DNA from: Stagonosporopsis chrysanthemi
Taxonomy: Eukaryota; Ascomycota; Dothideomycetes; Pleosporales; Didymellaceae
Length of the DNA: 64,000 nucleotides
Assembly (NCBI GenBank): GCA_022560025.1
Contig: JAFISE010000111.1
Coordinates: forward strand, 46,236 to 110,235
Direction: 5' to 3'
In this document: one piece after another, positions 1-12,643 of the stretch
Position numbering within the stretch: position 1 is the first letter of the stretch
Layout: each line of letters begins with the position of its first letter
Program-made: the position numbers and the translations under genes
Notes under the pieces: model-generated
The model's input: only the letters and a program-made list of their open reading frames with translations
What the model was told of the DNA's origin: nothing
Databases searched by the model: none

Positions 1-51
1 AGGCTGTTGGCCCGGAATATCCAACTTATGATGCTGTGTTAGGGAAAGAAC

Positions 52-783
52 TCATTTCTGCAGTGCGACCGACTCGGCCTCGGGTCCTAGCCACTTGACG
101 CTGATTCTCTCAGGCACAGCTCCTTCCATTCCAGTTTCACCCTTCGCTTGTCCCTTGAGCAAAATCTTCACCAACCCAGCTGGGTTTTTGTCCAAAATGC
201 CAATTCCCCGACCCGTCTTCTTATCCATGATCCACCGCTCTGCGCCGATAGAGATGTCATAATCTTTTCGCACGGGATCACCCATCACATTGCAGATAAA
301 GTCCGGAACGTACAGCACATTGCTGAGTGTGATCTTGGAGTTCTTGGGGCCCACGTTCCTTTTCGCTGCGTTTCCGATGATCCTACGCACCTCAAGTTCG
401 ACGGACCCAATACCTTCCACAGTGTACGTCTTGTTGTCGTGCACGCTTGCGACCTGGGAGGTGAGGGGGGTGAACGTCGTGAACCAGTCTCGATTGGTCG
501 CTATTCCTACATTGGAGTCGAAGGACCACACCCAGTCGATGTTGTAAGCTGCGCCTGAAGGTGGCATTCCGTGGCTTTGCGCATTTATGGGATGCAGTAT
601 TAAATTGAGGTAATAGATGGCATCTCTGAACGTTTGGGCCACGCAGACTTGTTGAATTAGCGAGTGCTTCTTACCACAAGTAGCTAGCGCCATCGTCATA
701 GCGGCTTCCGTTCCTGAGCAGACGACCCTTGTTACAAAGGTACTTCGACGGCCTTTCATCACCACTTCAGCTCCGAGAGCCAT
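52..783 (-). CDS. Copia-type retropepsin-like protein, probably transposon-derived
   Basis: A 243-residue ORF from ATG to TGA. The middle resembles the aspartic-protease segment of fungal Ty1/Copia polyproteins: a WVWSFDSN stretch at residues 84-91, then DWFTTFTPL, a GIGSVEL motif, and ITLSNVLYVPDFICNVMG near residues 150-168. The expected catalytic D-S/T-G reads D-S-N at 89-91, so protease activity is doubtful. No integrase or reverse transcriptase follows within the window. Free-standing proteins of this type occur in many ascomycetes and may be domesticated or decaying transposon pieces. The left part of the locus lies outside the window, so truncation cannot be judged. Confidence 0.6.
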   Translation of the reverse strand: MALGAEVVMKGRRSTFVTRVVCSGTEAAMTMALATCGKKHSLIQQVCVAQTFRDAIYYLNLILHPINAQSHGMPPSGAAYNIDWVWSFDSNVGIATNRDWFTTFTPLTSQVASVHDNKTYTVEGIGSVELEVRRIIGNAAKRNVGPKNSKITLSNVLYVPDFICNVMGDPVRKDYDISIGAERWIMDKKTGRGIGILDKNPAGLVKILLKGQAKGETGMEGAVPERISVKWLGPEAESVALQK

Positions 784-3700
784 ATTCTAGCATCGCTACG
801 AAAAGTCCTGTCCCATTATCTAGTTCCAGCGCCTTTTTGTTTATTCCCTTGGCTCTGGTAAACACGTACGTGCTGGTCTTCCGAGTCCTTCCGAGATTAC
901 TAACCTGCCCACCGACATCTCTTGCTGATAATTTCATGTGTTTGATTGTCCTTGCTAAGCACTAGGCCTCCCCTTTCTCACGTTGCTACTTGCTTTAGCA
1001 TTACAACAGCAAATAGACCTCACCGTTTCCCACACACTTCTAGAGGTTCTTAGTTAATCAGGTAAAGCTGTGAACAAGACCAATAGATACCATGCACCAC
1101 TTTTCCCGCATATTATCGCTTTGAGCGACATTGAAGGCTTAGTTCTATATGAATGGTGCTGATGACGTTTGCGGCATTGATGCCGCATACAACGGTTGTG
1201 TTGACGCTTGCAGTGTAAGAGACACAAGCATCTCTGCTCCACGGGCGATGGGCAATTCAACACCACACTCCGCACTTTCCTGGAACTGGAATGGGAATTA
1301 GTCTTGTTAAAAATTCACGACTGTGGCTTGGCTTTTATTGCTGCTTGGTCTCCTACTGTATAGGGGACCGAGGCACCTCCCTAATAAGTATTTGGCACAT
1401 CTTGAGTACATTTGAACAACGGCAGCCGCTCCCATAACCGACGGTATTTGGCAAGTAGTCATGTGCTGAATCAATGTGGCAGAAGCTGGGATCAGTACCT
1501 AGAAACCATGTTCACGATGTTGGCAGTGTCGGTCGGATTTCGCAAAGAAAACACTCACCACGATGAATTGAATCTGGAGAAGTAAACCATTGTTACTCGC
1601 TCGCTTACGCGAATCAGGAGGCAAGAGACGCCGTTGACTCGCGAAACTATCTGTCTGAGGTCTGTAGGTTGCAAAGCACTCATATAATTCAAGCGCACCA
1701 TCTGAGTCACTTTGTGAACTACCACAAGATCGGTCCTTAGAAGCGGCAAGAACTGTTAAGATTGAATTGCAAAGTATACGACGCACTGGAGAGCAACAAG
1801 TTGGACAACTCGCAGGGGACTAATTGTTTTGATGAGACCGTCACCCACAAGTTGACTTTTTACTCTAACTTTAAACTTGGATAGAAACCTGGATCATGTG
1901 AGGGTTAGTAGGACAGTTTTGCGTGCAAGGTATCTATGGAAAAGCCGACCGCAGCATCCAAAGTGAACTACACGATTCATTGCTTTTGTTGGAAGCTTGT
2001 AGCAATAACATCCATTACAATGCACATCCCAACATGTCTCTCGCATGGACGGCCGCACTAGCGATTGACATCAAGACCTGCCTTGCTCCAAACTGGCGAT
2101 AGCTGCTTCCTGAGGCAAACAGTGCCCCATCGCGCATGACCCTAGCACCCTAGCACCTTCAGACCTGACGAACGCACTACTCATGCGCGATGGATCGTGC
2201 CGTCATAGTGGCTACCGCGAGCAGCTGCAGGTTGCGCATGTTGTGCCTCAGTCCGAGATCGCTTAGGGTGACTATACACGCGTGCCTCTCGGGGAAGCTG
2301 AAGAGCCTTTGTGTGGAACGCACTTGCCACATCGGAACCTAGAGCAACAAGGGTGAGGTTATGTTGGCGCCACGCTGCGGACGTCAATCTTCGTGTGGTC
2401 AGGTGACAAGGCCGCTTGTATACGTAGACTTATATTGTCACCAGCGTCGCATAATGGTAAGATTCTCTCAGCTGCATGAGCTTCAGGCGTTACATAGAGG
2501 CGTGGAAAAGAGCTGTTCCCAGATTGCACATAGAGTAGGGTGACTATCGACCCGTCAAGAAGAGATGTGATCTCTGTACCCCTCCTCTGTATATCATTGC
2601 AGCATGGGGCAATATACGACAACGAGACCTTTGGGTTCTTCTTGCATGGTGCCGCACTCTAGCATGTTCCACTCGCGAACCGGAGACGATCACATGTCGC
2701 AGAAACCATTGCTAGACACACCCTGATTCTACATCTACACAAAGTGCAGCTTCTTAGCTCTATGACAAAGGACTGTCTGAGCAGTTCGATGTCCTGAATT
2801 ATCGCATTGGCACAACTATAGACAGGTTATTGTACTAAAGACACCGGCGCGGAAGCTCAATTGTTTTGCTTGTTATCAGAATGATCCGTACATGGCTGGA
2901 ATGCATGTGTATGCTGCCAGTCTTACCTGACTGCTTGTAGTAGCTGAAGGAGGAGGGCGTTCTCGATGTGGCAGGAAAATCAGCAAATCAGTGCGGAAGA
3001 CTAGGAAGACTAGGGCTTTGAGACGGCAGCAGCTGTCAAGGTAGCGAAGATTCAGTGCAAAGAGGACATCGAGGCTGCTCTCTGTAAAGTAAAATGTTAG
3101 GAGCTCCATTTCCAATCTGATCTGGGCCCGCCATTAGATTGCTCCATGGTTTCTTCCAGCACGGACATCCAAGGTTGATTAGAGGATGGAGATCGCAACA
3201 TGGTTGTTCGGTTGTTTACTGACATGGATAACGCTGAAAAAGAGGAAGCAATCGTGTTGTGGCGAGCGCTTGTGCACGGGGAGATGTGGGTTCCTCCTCT
3301 GGTTTGGGTACTTGCGATCTATCTAACATAATGCTGCGATTTTTAGGCACGTGTGCCAATCATTAAGCATGTACGCCGGGAGGTCCATATAATCTAAGCG
3401 TGGCCAAGATTACACCATCGCTGCACTGGAGGCTGATGCAGGTAAGCTGAAGCGGAAAATACTCGTATCGTATTAGAGCAACGGAGAGTCCCAGTGGCGC
3501 GCGTGTACTATTACTCGAGCGCGAATCAGCTTGATGTAGGTCCAATATCACCTCACATAGTGAGCTACAGGTAGATCCCGGACAAGAGTAGCTCTACGCT
3601 ACAATTGGGACAGGAAGTCAGCCCGCCTTGCAATGAATATAGACAGCATTCAATAACCACCAAGTGGAGACGGTGAGTAAGGCAGATAGTCGAACAGGCG

Positions 3701-3993
3701 ACTTGGAACTGAAGTGGGGCGGCGCGGATCAACGTCTTGCCGTTCCCGCCCCCAACTCTAGCCGCCGCTCCCCACTGCCGCGATTCCATCTCGGCCTATC
3801 ATAGGGGCTGCTGTCAGCGCACTGCCAGGCAGGCGGGATGAGTGTATGTGACGGGTACTGTTGCTTCAGCCTGATCACGATGCTTGCATTCCCTCTTGTA
3901 CTCCTCAGCTCGCTCGCGCCTGAGGACACGACCTTTTTCAGCGCGGGCTAGCACCACTTCAGCTGCCATATCTCTCTTGCATAGCACTTCCAG
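784..3993. other. Gene-poor interval, no supported gene
   Basis: About 3.2 kb with only short overlapping ORFs in several frames and none with a recognisable motif. The last ~250 bases are the 5' flank of the NLR gene that starts at 3994. I see no terminal repeats or RNA genes here. Confidence 0.5.
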
Positions 3994-6900
3994 ATGGCTC
4001 TCCGCTGCGAAGACTACACCGTAGGATGGGTCTGCGCCCTCTCAGTTGAGCTGGCAGCCGCGGAGGAGATGCTCAACGAAGAACACGAGACGCCCGAGTA
4101 CGACGCGCACGACACGAACATCTACACATGTGGAAGAGTTGGCGAACACAACATCGTGATTGCTTGCCTGCCTGAACGCCAGATGGGCACCAACTCAGTG
4201 GCAGCAGTCGCTGTGCGGATGAAGTCCACTTTCCCCTCAACCCGCTTCTGTCTACTGGTTGGGGTCGGAGGCGGTGTTCCTAGCGAGGAGGCAGACGTCA
4301 GACTTGGTGATGTTGTGGTCAGCAAGCCACACGAAACGCACGGAGGAGTGGTGCAGTACGATTTTGGGAAGTCCACCACGACTGGGTTTGAGCGAGTAGG
4401 CTCGCTCAACTCGCCGCCTGCGATACTCCTTGGCGCTGTCTCGAAAGTGCGGGCTAAGCACATAAGGGGGAGAGGCAAGCTATTGGAGTATCTTTCTAAC
4501 CTGCCCGACTTTGGGCGCGAAGCTGCTGGCCCAGACGTTCTCTTTGAAGCAGAGTACAGCCATGGGGAAGGGCCTACATGTAGAGCGTGTAGTGAAGACC
4601 GTTCAGTAGCTCGTGAAGCAAGACGGCAGGAAGTAGTAGTACATTACGGAACGATTGCGTCTGGCAATCATGTTATAAAGACCGCTGCAGAGAGCAGAGA
4701 GAGATGGGCTCAGCGCAGATCTTGGCGGCGTGCTGTGCTTTGAGATGGAAGCAGCAGGCCTCATAAACAGCTTCCCGTGTCTTGTAATCCGAGGCATTTG
4801 CGACTACGCCGACTCGCGCAAGAACAAGCAGTGGCAGTTGTACGCTGCAGGGACAGCGGCGGCGTACACAAAGGAACTGCTATTGATGATTCCGTCGGAC
4901 AAGGTGCAAGCAGAGAAGAAGATTGTCGAAGTGCTCTCTGGTTAGTCGGCAGGTCTTTCTTAGTTATCAAGCAAACTTAAGCTAATGCTTTCAAACATAC
5001 CAGACCTCCAAGAAACCGCAACAAAGCGTCAGGTAATTGCTGAAGACCATCGAAGCATTGCAAAGAAGTCGCTCAGACTTCAGCAAACGGTCCGCGAGCA
5101 GGGGTTGCCTGACCGCCAAACGGAGTGTCTTCAGTTGTTTCGTCTTACCGAGAGCACTAGGGATGCCACCTACGAGTGGTACAAAGATCGTGTAGAAGAC
5201 CGAATAGACGGCACGTGCAACTGGTTTCTTCAACACGCCCACTTCCAGAAATGGCTTGCACAAGTCTCTGGGCCACTACTAGTCTCCGCAGATCCTGGCT
5301 GTGGGAAGTCGGTCTTGGCGAAATACTCAGTCAACCATGTCTTGCCAGAGTCGGCGACTGTCTGCTATTACTTTTTCAAAGATCAGGATCAAAGCACAGT
5401 CTGTCAAGCGCTCTGCGCGCTGCTGCACCAGCTTTTCTCCCAGAAGCCAGGTTTGCTCAAGCACGCCATGAGACAGTATGAGCAGGATGGCAAGGGTCTA
5501 GTCCACTCAACGAAGTCGCTCTGGACAGTCTTAGAAAGCGCCGTATCGGACGGTCAAGCAGGACCTGTCATCATAGTCCTAAATGCTCTGGATGAGTGTG
5601 CCGAGTCAGAGTTTAAGGATCTGATGCGCAACATCGAGGGCCACTCACGCGAAAATCTGTCGAGTTGTTGTGCGCTGAGATATGTTATGACCAGCCGCCC
5701 GTACGAGCAGATCGTAGGGAGATTCCAGGGCCTACTCAAGTCGTTTCCGCGTGTCCATATACCCGGGGAAGAGGAATCTGATACAATCAGTCAAGAGGTA
5801 AACCATGTCATCAACTACCGCGTTGAGAGGATGGCAGAAGAGAAGGAGTTTGCAGAGAATGTCAAGGCTGAGCTAGCGCGGGCACTGCTCACTGCTGAAC
5901 ATCGCACCTACCTTTGGGTGTATCTAGTGTTTGACCACCTGGAGTGTGAAGGTTTTCAGCAGACAAGAAGGGGGATTCATTCCGCCGTAAAATCGCTTCC
6001 TACAAATGTCAACGAGGCATATGAGAAGATTTTGATCAGATCCAAACATCAGTCGACCGTTCGGAAAGCCTTGGCTATCATACTGGCTGCCAGCCGTCCT
6101 TTGACAATCTCAGAATTCAACGTTGCCATGGAGCTGGACGACACCATACACACGGTCCAGAAACTCGATCTCGAGAAAGACGAGAAGTTCAAGACGCGCA
6201 TCAGGAGGTTATGTGGGCTGTTTGTCTCAGTCCACCACAACAAAGTCTACTTTCTTCACTAACTGCTCGCGAATTTCTCCTGGGAGATTTGACGCATACT
6301 GACTTGGTTCCCCAAGGGAAGCAATGGCAGCACTCAATTACAATGCACAGCGAGCACAAGATACTGGCGGAATGCTGTATGCGTTTAATCAGCCTCTTCA
6401 ACTCTGCGGCGAGTTCGTCGACAGACAAGACTGGTTCGGAAGGCTATAATCACAACAGACATGCCTTCTTCGCCTATTCTGGACGATACTGACCAATGCA
6501 TTACCGCGAGGCTCAGTTCGAGAGCGACAGGGCTGTGGCATTGATGAATCTTGTGATCCAGATATCGGATCTACACTCAATATGCTATCCGAAATGGCTC
6601 ACAGAACATTCAACACCTGCATACTCTAAACCTCCTGACTTCCATTCTCAACTTATACTAGTGTCATTCTTTGGACACTATCAGATAGTTAAAATGCTGC
6701 TCGACAGAGGCGCCGACGTCAACAGGCAGGGTGGAGACTACGGCAACGCACTGTACGCAGCTTCAATTGAAGGCCACGAGCAGGTTGTCAGGATGCTGCT
6801 TAACAAAGGCGCCGATGTTAACGCGCAGGGTGGACACTACGGCAACGCACTCCAAGCGGCTTCAGCTTTAGGACACAAAGATGTCTCTACACTCCTATCT

Positions 6901-7239
6901 CGAATGGGCGCAGTCAAACCCGAATCACCTTTGTCTACAGAATTTGGCGATGGACGTGTGGCTAATGGCGCGTTCACTGACTCTGGATATGGATCTAGGA
7001 TATCTAAAATTGTCGAAAAAACCTCGACTTCGGAAGCAGAAATGGACAGTGAAGGGTCCGTTTACTCTGCCCTGAGCATATCCGAATCTGGCAACTCCGG
7101 ATATGTTTCCGAGATAGCTCAGAATCTTCTAAAACACCTTGACTTTGACTCACTCGACAGTCAAAGTCTGGAGCGAATCTATGACGTTCTCCCCGATCAC
7201 CTGAAAGCTCTTGCCCTCAAACTTGGGTATGGCACGTAG
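3994..7239 (+). pseudogene. NLR pseudogene, N-terminal and central part: PNP_UDP - NACHT - ankyrin
   Basis: The order is that of a fungal NLR. A nucleoside-phosphorylase-like sensor domain starts at the ATG (EDYTVGWVCAL, GVGGGVP, CFEMEAAGL, RGICDYADS). An intron at 4941-5003 keeps frame into a NACHT NTPase (Walker A ADPGCGKSVL, Walker B-like IIVLNALDEC). Next come ankyrin repeats with nearly identical GADVN/GNAL.AAS units at about 6670-6910. Such proteins act in allorecognition and innate immunity. Four lesions break the frame: a shift in a GA-repeat tract near 4695 inside the sensor domain, a one-base loss at about 6259 (FLH to LTAREFLL), a TGA at 6490-6492 where tryptophan fits, and a TAG at 7237-7239 where CAG fits. 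Frame resumes downstream, so the C-terminal part below belongs to the same gene. Confidence 0.85.
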
Positions 7240-10010
7240 GTCAAGGAGCATCGTGAAACCATGGTTTTCATTTGCCAGTCTCGAAAGTAAGTGGTTTGCC
7301 GCAACCACACCCATGGTAGTTCTATGTGATACTAATTCCATCTCTGCAGTCATGTTGTGGAATTCTTGAGAGATGCCTTAGCCCATTCTCGTGGCAGAAC
7401 CCCTGCCCAAGTTGACAAAACCTCCATCGTTCAAAGCTGGCAACAGAACCAAGAGGGTACTACCTACGATGCCGTGGATTTACCTATGCCAAATCCGGAA
7501 GAGAGCAACATTCATGGGACGCAAAGCTTCGTAGATATCAATTCGCCGGAAGAGCACATTGATCCCTACTTGGGGAACGACGACCCAGAAGATGAGGAGG
7601 ATGATAACGCAGACGATGAACACAATCCTACGAAGAGACTCTCTCGGTATGGGAAACTTGTTGTGGAAGCTCCAGCTTATCAGTGGCTTCTCTCCAGCCT
7701 GAAACGTGAGTATCAGTTGATGTGCGCTGAGGCAAACATCATGAAAGCTATCAGGCAAGAGATTATCCATCATCTTCCCTCTCCTCGCAAAATAAGCAGG
7801 AGTCGGCCAGCGGACGCGTATACAGTCACATTCCAGGTCAATTGGGATCCTTTCGCCTTTCTCTCGGAGCAGGGTCATAGAGAGGATGCGGACAAGGTTA
7901 TCGAAACGGTCGTCGCTCTCACTGGGTCTAATCGGGATGCTCAGGCACAAACATGCATAGAGTACCCATGTCAAACCTGGTCCCAAACGGGAAAACAGAT
8001 CATCAGCCTCATAAAAACCGTGATGCGCAAGAGTGACAAGCAACACTATTGTAAGTGGTCATGCCTCTTTGCAAGATGCTGGTGTGTTAATATGTCGCAG
8101 TGAGTGCAAGCAGTGCGGGAAGATTTGAGGATTGAACTGAGGTTGTATTGTGCGAAGCTACGAACAGTATGTATACATGGGTAGCTGTAAACAGCGCTAG
8201 TGCAGGAGAGGCAGCCTCGTCTCACCACAGGTGAGGTGCATCTGCACGTGAGGCAAGAGAGACTCCAAATCGTGACATAATAAGATGCTCCTAGACGATT
8301 TCCCAGACAACACAAAGCTAGTTGCTTGGATATCAAAGCCTTACTTTGTGATCGAAGCGACTGGAACGGCGTACTCTGTTGCCGAAATTGGCGAGCAGTT
8401 TGCATGGATCGGTGCTGCCCTCCGCTCATCTCCCGCTGATTCAGTAGTTATCTACTGTAAACCTCGACTTAGAAGAGATTTACGAGGCGAACTCTGGCAG
8501 CTTGACCAAAACTGCTGTCAAAGCCTGTATCGGTGTCAGCCTTGACTTTAAGTTCGACTCCGATGTAGAACAGGACGAGGAGCGGCCAGACGGAATTCAA
8601 TGTCAATGTTGGCATGACATGTTTCAGAACCCAGTCGTTGTACGAGGCTTCCCTATATTGCGCAGACCAGAGCCTGATACAAGCCTTGAGATTCCCCTCA
8701 ACATGATGGCAGGTTTGATCGGCACACAATGCGCTAACATGTTCAATGGGAAGTTGTTCATCAAAGGGTTTGCCTCAATGTTAGTGCCAGCACATTTCAG
8801 TGATGGTGTGATCCTTTGGCACTTTCTGCAGCAAAGAGGGGGTTCCCGGATCTCATATACAGTCAACCACGGTGTTCATGCGGATAATGTTAATATCTCC
8901 GACTTGTTTGACACTCGACACATCGTTGGGTGGAGTTCTAGAGTAAATAACTACATTGGTAAGAGCAGATCCGACTTAATTCCCCGTATCTCAATTTGAT
9001 CTCAGTTTGCTGTAGGGTCGGCTTGTGCAACATACCCGGTGGAAGGCTCAGGCCTGGGAATCCTCAGTACAGGATGCGAGCTCTTACCTGTGGCGATGTC
9101 CAGAGGTGAGCCGATACACGGCGGTAGCTCGTACACTCTCAGTGCAAGAGATGTGTCACGCTGCGTCCGCCAGAAGACCTATCAAGAGATTTTCAAGGTC
9201 ATGCACCGGCGATATGTGGTTCTATGGGACGACTCAACAAGGCGGGGCTGGTTGGCGAACGGCACTACTGCACTGTTACACCTCGTCCGCGCTTGCCTAA
9301 GATCTCGCGCGAGAACAACACCTAAGTCTATGTTCGCGTTCGAATGGGTAGCGTTCCGGGACGCTGAACAACCTTACACAGCCGAATCGGCCTTTGAAGT
9401 GCTTACAAACGAGCACAATAGGGCGTTGCCGGTCTACAGACGGACACCCGGGCAAAACGACCAGAGTGATAGCTTACTGGGGTACCAAATCAACACTCTC
9501 TACGAGATGTTGGAGAAGTTGATGGACCACCAGGACTGGTTTGTCGAAACATACCGTCAAAGACCTGGTAACGAGGCTTTTGCACATCTAGAAGGTTGGG
9601 ACTTCAACGATGTAGCGGTCGATACAAGCGTACTGTCTCCTCGTACTGCGAGATTCGGTACACTGGGCAAAAGCTGGCCTGCGTTGGTCCAATCTGTTCG
9701 CGCTGTCACCTTGTTTGGTCGTGACTTTGGCGAGATGATGGTTCCAGACTCAGATTCAAACCATTGGTGCTGCGATGAGATCCGAGTCCAAATTAACCGA
9801 GATCTTCTTGCTGTCCTGATCTTCGATCTCAAGATGATGATGACAAACTATGGCGGAAGCCAGTCAACAATTCCCAGGAATTTAACAACCAGCATCGCGT
9901 GGCCCGGCTCAACCGGAATTTTCGACACATGCATCTGTGCGGATTCTAGCCCCGAAAGACGCGTTGACAGAATTCAGGTTCTGTACCATAAGAACTCTGA
10001 TCACTACTGA
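7240..10010 (+). pseudogene. NLR pseudogene, long C-terminal fungal-specific region
   Basis: Continues the NLR in frame after the 7237 TAG. Introns at 7287-7349 (GTAAGT, ACTAAT, CTGCAG), 8051-8294 and 8960-9015 all join frames correctly. The protein matches the conserved C-terminal module I know from large fungal ankyrin/NACHT and related proteins: an acidic linker, AYQWLLSSLKREYQL, FQVNWDPFAFLSEQ, EYPCQTW, AALRSSP, CWHDMFQNPVVVRGFPI, PLNMMAGL, LFIKGF, and ALLHLVRA. Its function is not established. One frameshift lies at about 8450-8465, after the VVIYC motif. The third intron contains a 187-bp MITE; without it and one copy of its target duplication the intron would be 54 nt, normal for this genome. 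The last 320 residues are open to the TGA at 10010. Confidence 0.75.
8092..8278. mobile_element. MITE copy A (187 bp, 3-bp target duplication AAT)
   Basis: Begins ATGTCGCAG and ends CGTGACAT, imperfect inverted termini sharing ATGTC. It is flanked by AAT at 8089-8091 and 8279-8281. It is clearly similar along its length to 16362-16549. It carries no coding capacity, and the 3-bp duplication suggests a PIF/Harbinger- or CACTA-type mobiliser. It sits in the NLR intron just upstream of the acceptor. Confidence 0.85.
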
Positions 10011-11614
10011 TCTCCAAGAGCAATGCGACTTACCTATACATGCAACAGAAATGCACCCAGAAGGTGCATCAAAAGCCATACCTTCTATGAAGTCAAGCAC
10101 AACGGGGTCTTAGCGAAAGTCTTTGTGGTGTCCTCGGAGACGAACGAGGAGCACCAAAGCATCAGCAGACAGAGATATTCGGCGCATCGTTAGAGGAGCC
10201 CGTCTATGCAAAAAGACGCCTTCAAGGCATAGCAGCTACATATGTCGAGTACGAGGCTAGAGCACGCGATGCAGAAGGTGCTGAGCTAGACGCAGACTTG
10301 GTTCAAGTTCGCAGAGCGGGAGCTAGCCCTAAAGGCAGTTCTGCAAGGAAAAGCGCTTCTTGTAGTGGTTCTGCCTTCCGGAGGAGGTAAGAGCCTCCTT
10401 TTACATTGTTGGGACGCTATGCAAGCTTACACATGTGCCCGGACCGTTGCTCCGACTTGGTCCTAGATAAAGGGGGCTTGTACAATACAATAGTGTGCCT
10501 TCCGCCGCTGCGGCGGGCCGGGCCAGGTTATCGTCGGGAAGTGGAGACCATGCCGGTGGGTGGCCAGCCCCTCCATTGCTTCCCAACCCCCAAACCATAG
10601 TAAACCATAGTACTAACCTGAACTTCATGTGATTGCGTTTTACATCCAGCAGTACCAATATAACCCACAAAGGCAAGCTGCCAACGCCTGACAAACACTG
10701 TTGCGAATTTCTCCTTTGGAAGATCACCAGATCACTGCGGATGCTGAGAAGTCGTGCAATAAAATGTTCGAAGACGCAGAGTAACACCAATAGTCTAATG
10801 ACTAGCGTTTGAGTGAGGTATCACCAGAAACGCTCTCTCTCTTTACAAAATGTAATTTTGCGACAACGGCACCGAAGACGCAATAGCAGTCTGTGCTCAG
10901 GCTGTTCTGTATCGGACGACACAAGACAACGCAGACCTCTGCTTTGCTATCCCTGGCAACCTTCTAGAGATGCTATGTTTTGATTTGTGCAGTATGTCAC
11001 AGCAAGAATTTGAATATGATTCCCAAAACCCCATGCAGAGTCGAATAGTACTGGCGTTGACGTTTTGAAATTAATCAGACGCGTACGTCCTGTCAGAAAC
11101 TATCATGACGACCGAATTGAAACAGAGAACGGCAACACGGAATCACTAACAGTATGGCGTGATGAATGGAGTTGTAGCGAGATTGGGAGCGTCGATAAGA
11201 GGTATGGCGCGTGGCGCTGGGAGGTAAGTAGGATATAGCAGGATCTTTAGAATGAGCGACAAAGTATTCTAGCAAGACTATCGGCCCCAAGGCACCAGAA
11301 TTGAAGAGGGATACACGGTCATAACTCTGGACGCAAAGTAGCGTGCGTTTATATACTATACGCAATATACTATTTTCACGATGTTCTATTCATATAATTG
11401 ACTATTTGGCCGCCACGAAGATATTTTTAGTGCCACTGGATAGGCTGTCAGGCCTGTGTAATGGAATGTAATATTTTTTGGCTGACAAGGAAGGCATCTG
11501 GAAATGCGAAGGCCCTAGCAAGAAAGCCATATCATCGCAGCGGTGTGTGCGCTTCCACTGGTAAAGTTCCCCTAGGGTAAATAGCTAGCTCATCAGTAGT
11601 TTTGAGGAACTATT
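10011..11614. other. Mostly non-coding interval with a helicase scrap
   Basis: Apart from the RecQ-like fragment described separately (about 10175-10405), I see no supported gene. Short ORFs overlap in several frames. The right end, up to 11614, is the 3' flank of the viperin gene on the opposite strand. Confidence 0.5.
10175..10405 (+). pseudogene. RecQ-like (telomere-linked type) helicase fragment
   Basis: Two overlapping frames give a piece of a fungal RecQ-like helicase: a segment with PVYAKRRLQGIA and a YVEYEAR motif, then in another frame FAERELALKAVLQGKALLVV followed by the Walker A-like LPSGGGKSLL. The order (conserved upstream linker, Q-like region, Walker A) is what I expect in large fungal RecQ-like helicases often found near telomeres. 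At least one frameshift separates the two parts, and no DEAH box or later motif follows. It is a relic; the family call is moderate because only one helicase motif remains. Confidence 0.45.
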
Positions 11615-12643
11615 TCACCACTGTAGCTCTTTTCTGTCGCTACCGCCGTTACAGTTGCTCTGCTGCACCTCGGCCGACCTGCTCCAATCGTAAATACCGC
11701 CCCGGTCGATGAACGATTTCCTGTCCCACACAACTTGATTCATCGCTGTTCTAACACCGACCTCTAAGATCGACTCACTCTTCGTCACCATCCCTTCACC
11801 TTTATCCAGAAAGCACATATATTCGTCCAACAGCAGGTAGCTGCTGGCCATCGAGGAGTTATCCTCTGGTATAAAGCATGGGAGGTGCTGGTGCCGGTCG
11901 TAGAACAGTCGCCATTGCTCGTCCGTTACGAGGAAGCTTCTCGCGTCTCGCTTCCTCTGCTCGTTGTCATTCTCGCCAGCGACAATAAGACACTGAAAGA
12001 CTTTCCATCGGAAGGGGGCGAGCCTCTCAATATTATCGGCCATGTCCTCATTCCAATTGTGGGTGTTCACAACAGTGTTCAACTTGAATTTTACCCCATA
12101 CGCCTTGCACCATTCCGCAATCTGGAACAGCCGAGCTGCGTTTCTTCCATCCTCACCACGCCCAATCCGCTTGTTGGTCTCTGGATTAAATGAGTCGCAA
12201 GACACAGCCAGGATATCTAACCACTGGCAATTCTCTGCCACCCACTTCTGCCGAATTTTGCTACCATTGCTCACTATGCTGACACTCTCCACACCTAGCT
12301 CTTCCTTACAGTAGCGCAGTATCTCGGTGAGGAAGCGGGGATAGAGGAACGGTTCTCCGCCAGCAATATTGAGCTTGCGCATACCTGCTTCTCTGAGCAG
12401 CCGTAGGCCGCGCTTTGCGTCCTCGATCGGAAGGACGTAGGACGAGGTCTCGGTGTGAAAACAAAACCCGCAGCTATAGTTGCATTTCCGCGATGGAAAA
12501 TAGTTCACAGAGATTGGGTCGTTTTTTTCGTTCAGTTGGCTTTCGCATGATGCTTTTGTCGAGCTTCGGAAGTAGCGGTATTTGATCGCATGGTAGACAA
12601 GTATGCACAGCACAACGAGCAGGAAACATGTATAGATGAACAT
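11615..12643 (-). CDS. Viperin (RSAD2-like radical SAM enzyme)
   Basis: Intact, intronless, 342 residues (human viperin has 361). Residues 2-20 form a hydrophobic N-terminal anchor, in the place of the ER/lipid-droplet-binding helix of animal viperin. The radical SAM cluster motif CNYSCGFC gives C54, C58 and C61, preceded by SVNYFPSRK. It is followed by FHTETSSYVLP, AKRGLRLLREAGM, NIAGGEPFL (GGEP at 95-98), VSIVSNGS, LAVSCDSF, a NxxIGRG-type loop, RWKVFQCL, LLDEYMCFLD and a GG.Y.WS motif. The chain ends in Trp, as in animal viperins, where the C-terminal Trp contacts the iron-sulfur assembly factor CIAO1; a ~14-residue insertion lies between WS and that end. Viperins make 3'-deoxy-3',4'-didehydro-nucleotides from CTP or other NTPs, which terminate viral RNA synthesis. 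A nucleotide-kinase-like gene is divergent 247 bp away. Confidence 0.95.
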   Translation of the reverse strand: MFIYTCFLLVVLCILVYHAIKYRYFRSSTKASCESQLNEKNDPISVNYFPSRKCNYSCGFCFHTETSSYVLPIEDAKRGLRLLREAGMRKLNIAGGEPFLYPRFLTEILRYCKEELGVESVSIVSNGSKIRQKWVAENCQWLDILAVSCDSFNPETNKRIGRGEDGRNAARLFQIAEWCKAYGVKFKLNTVVNTHNWNEDMADNIERLAPFRWKVFQCLIVAGENDNEQRKRDARSFLVTDEQWRLFYDRHQHLPCFIPEDNSSMASSYLLLDEYMCFLDKGEGMVTKSESILEVGVRTAMNQVVWDRKSFIDRGGIYDWSRSAEVQQSNCNGGSDRKELQW

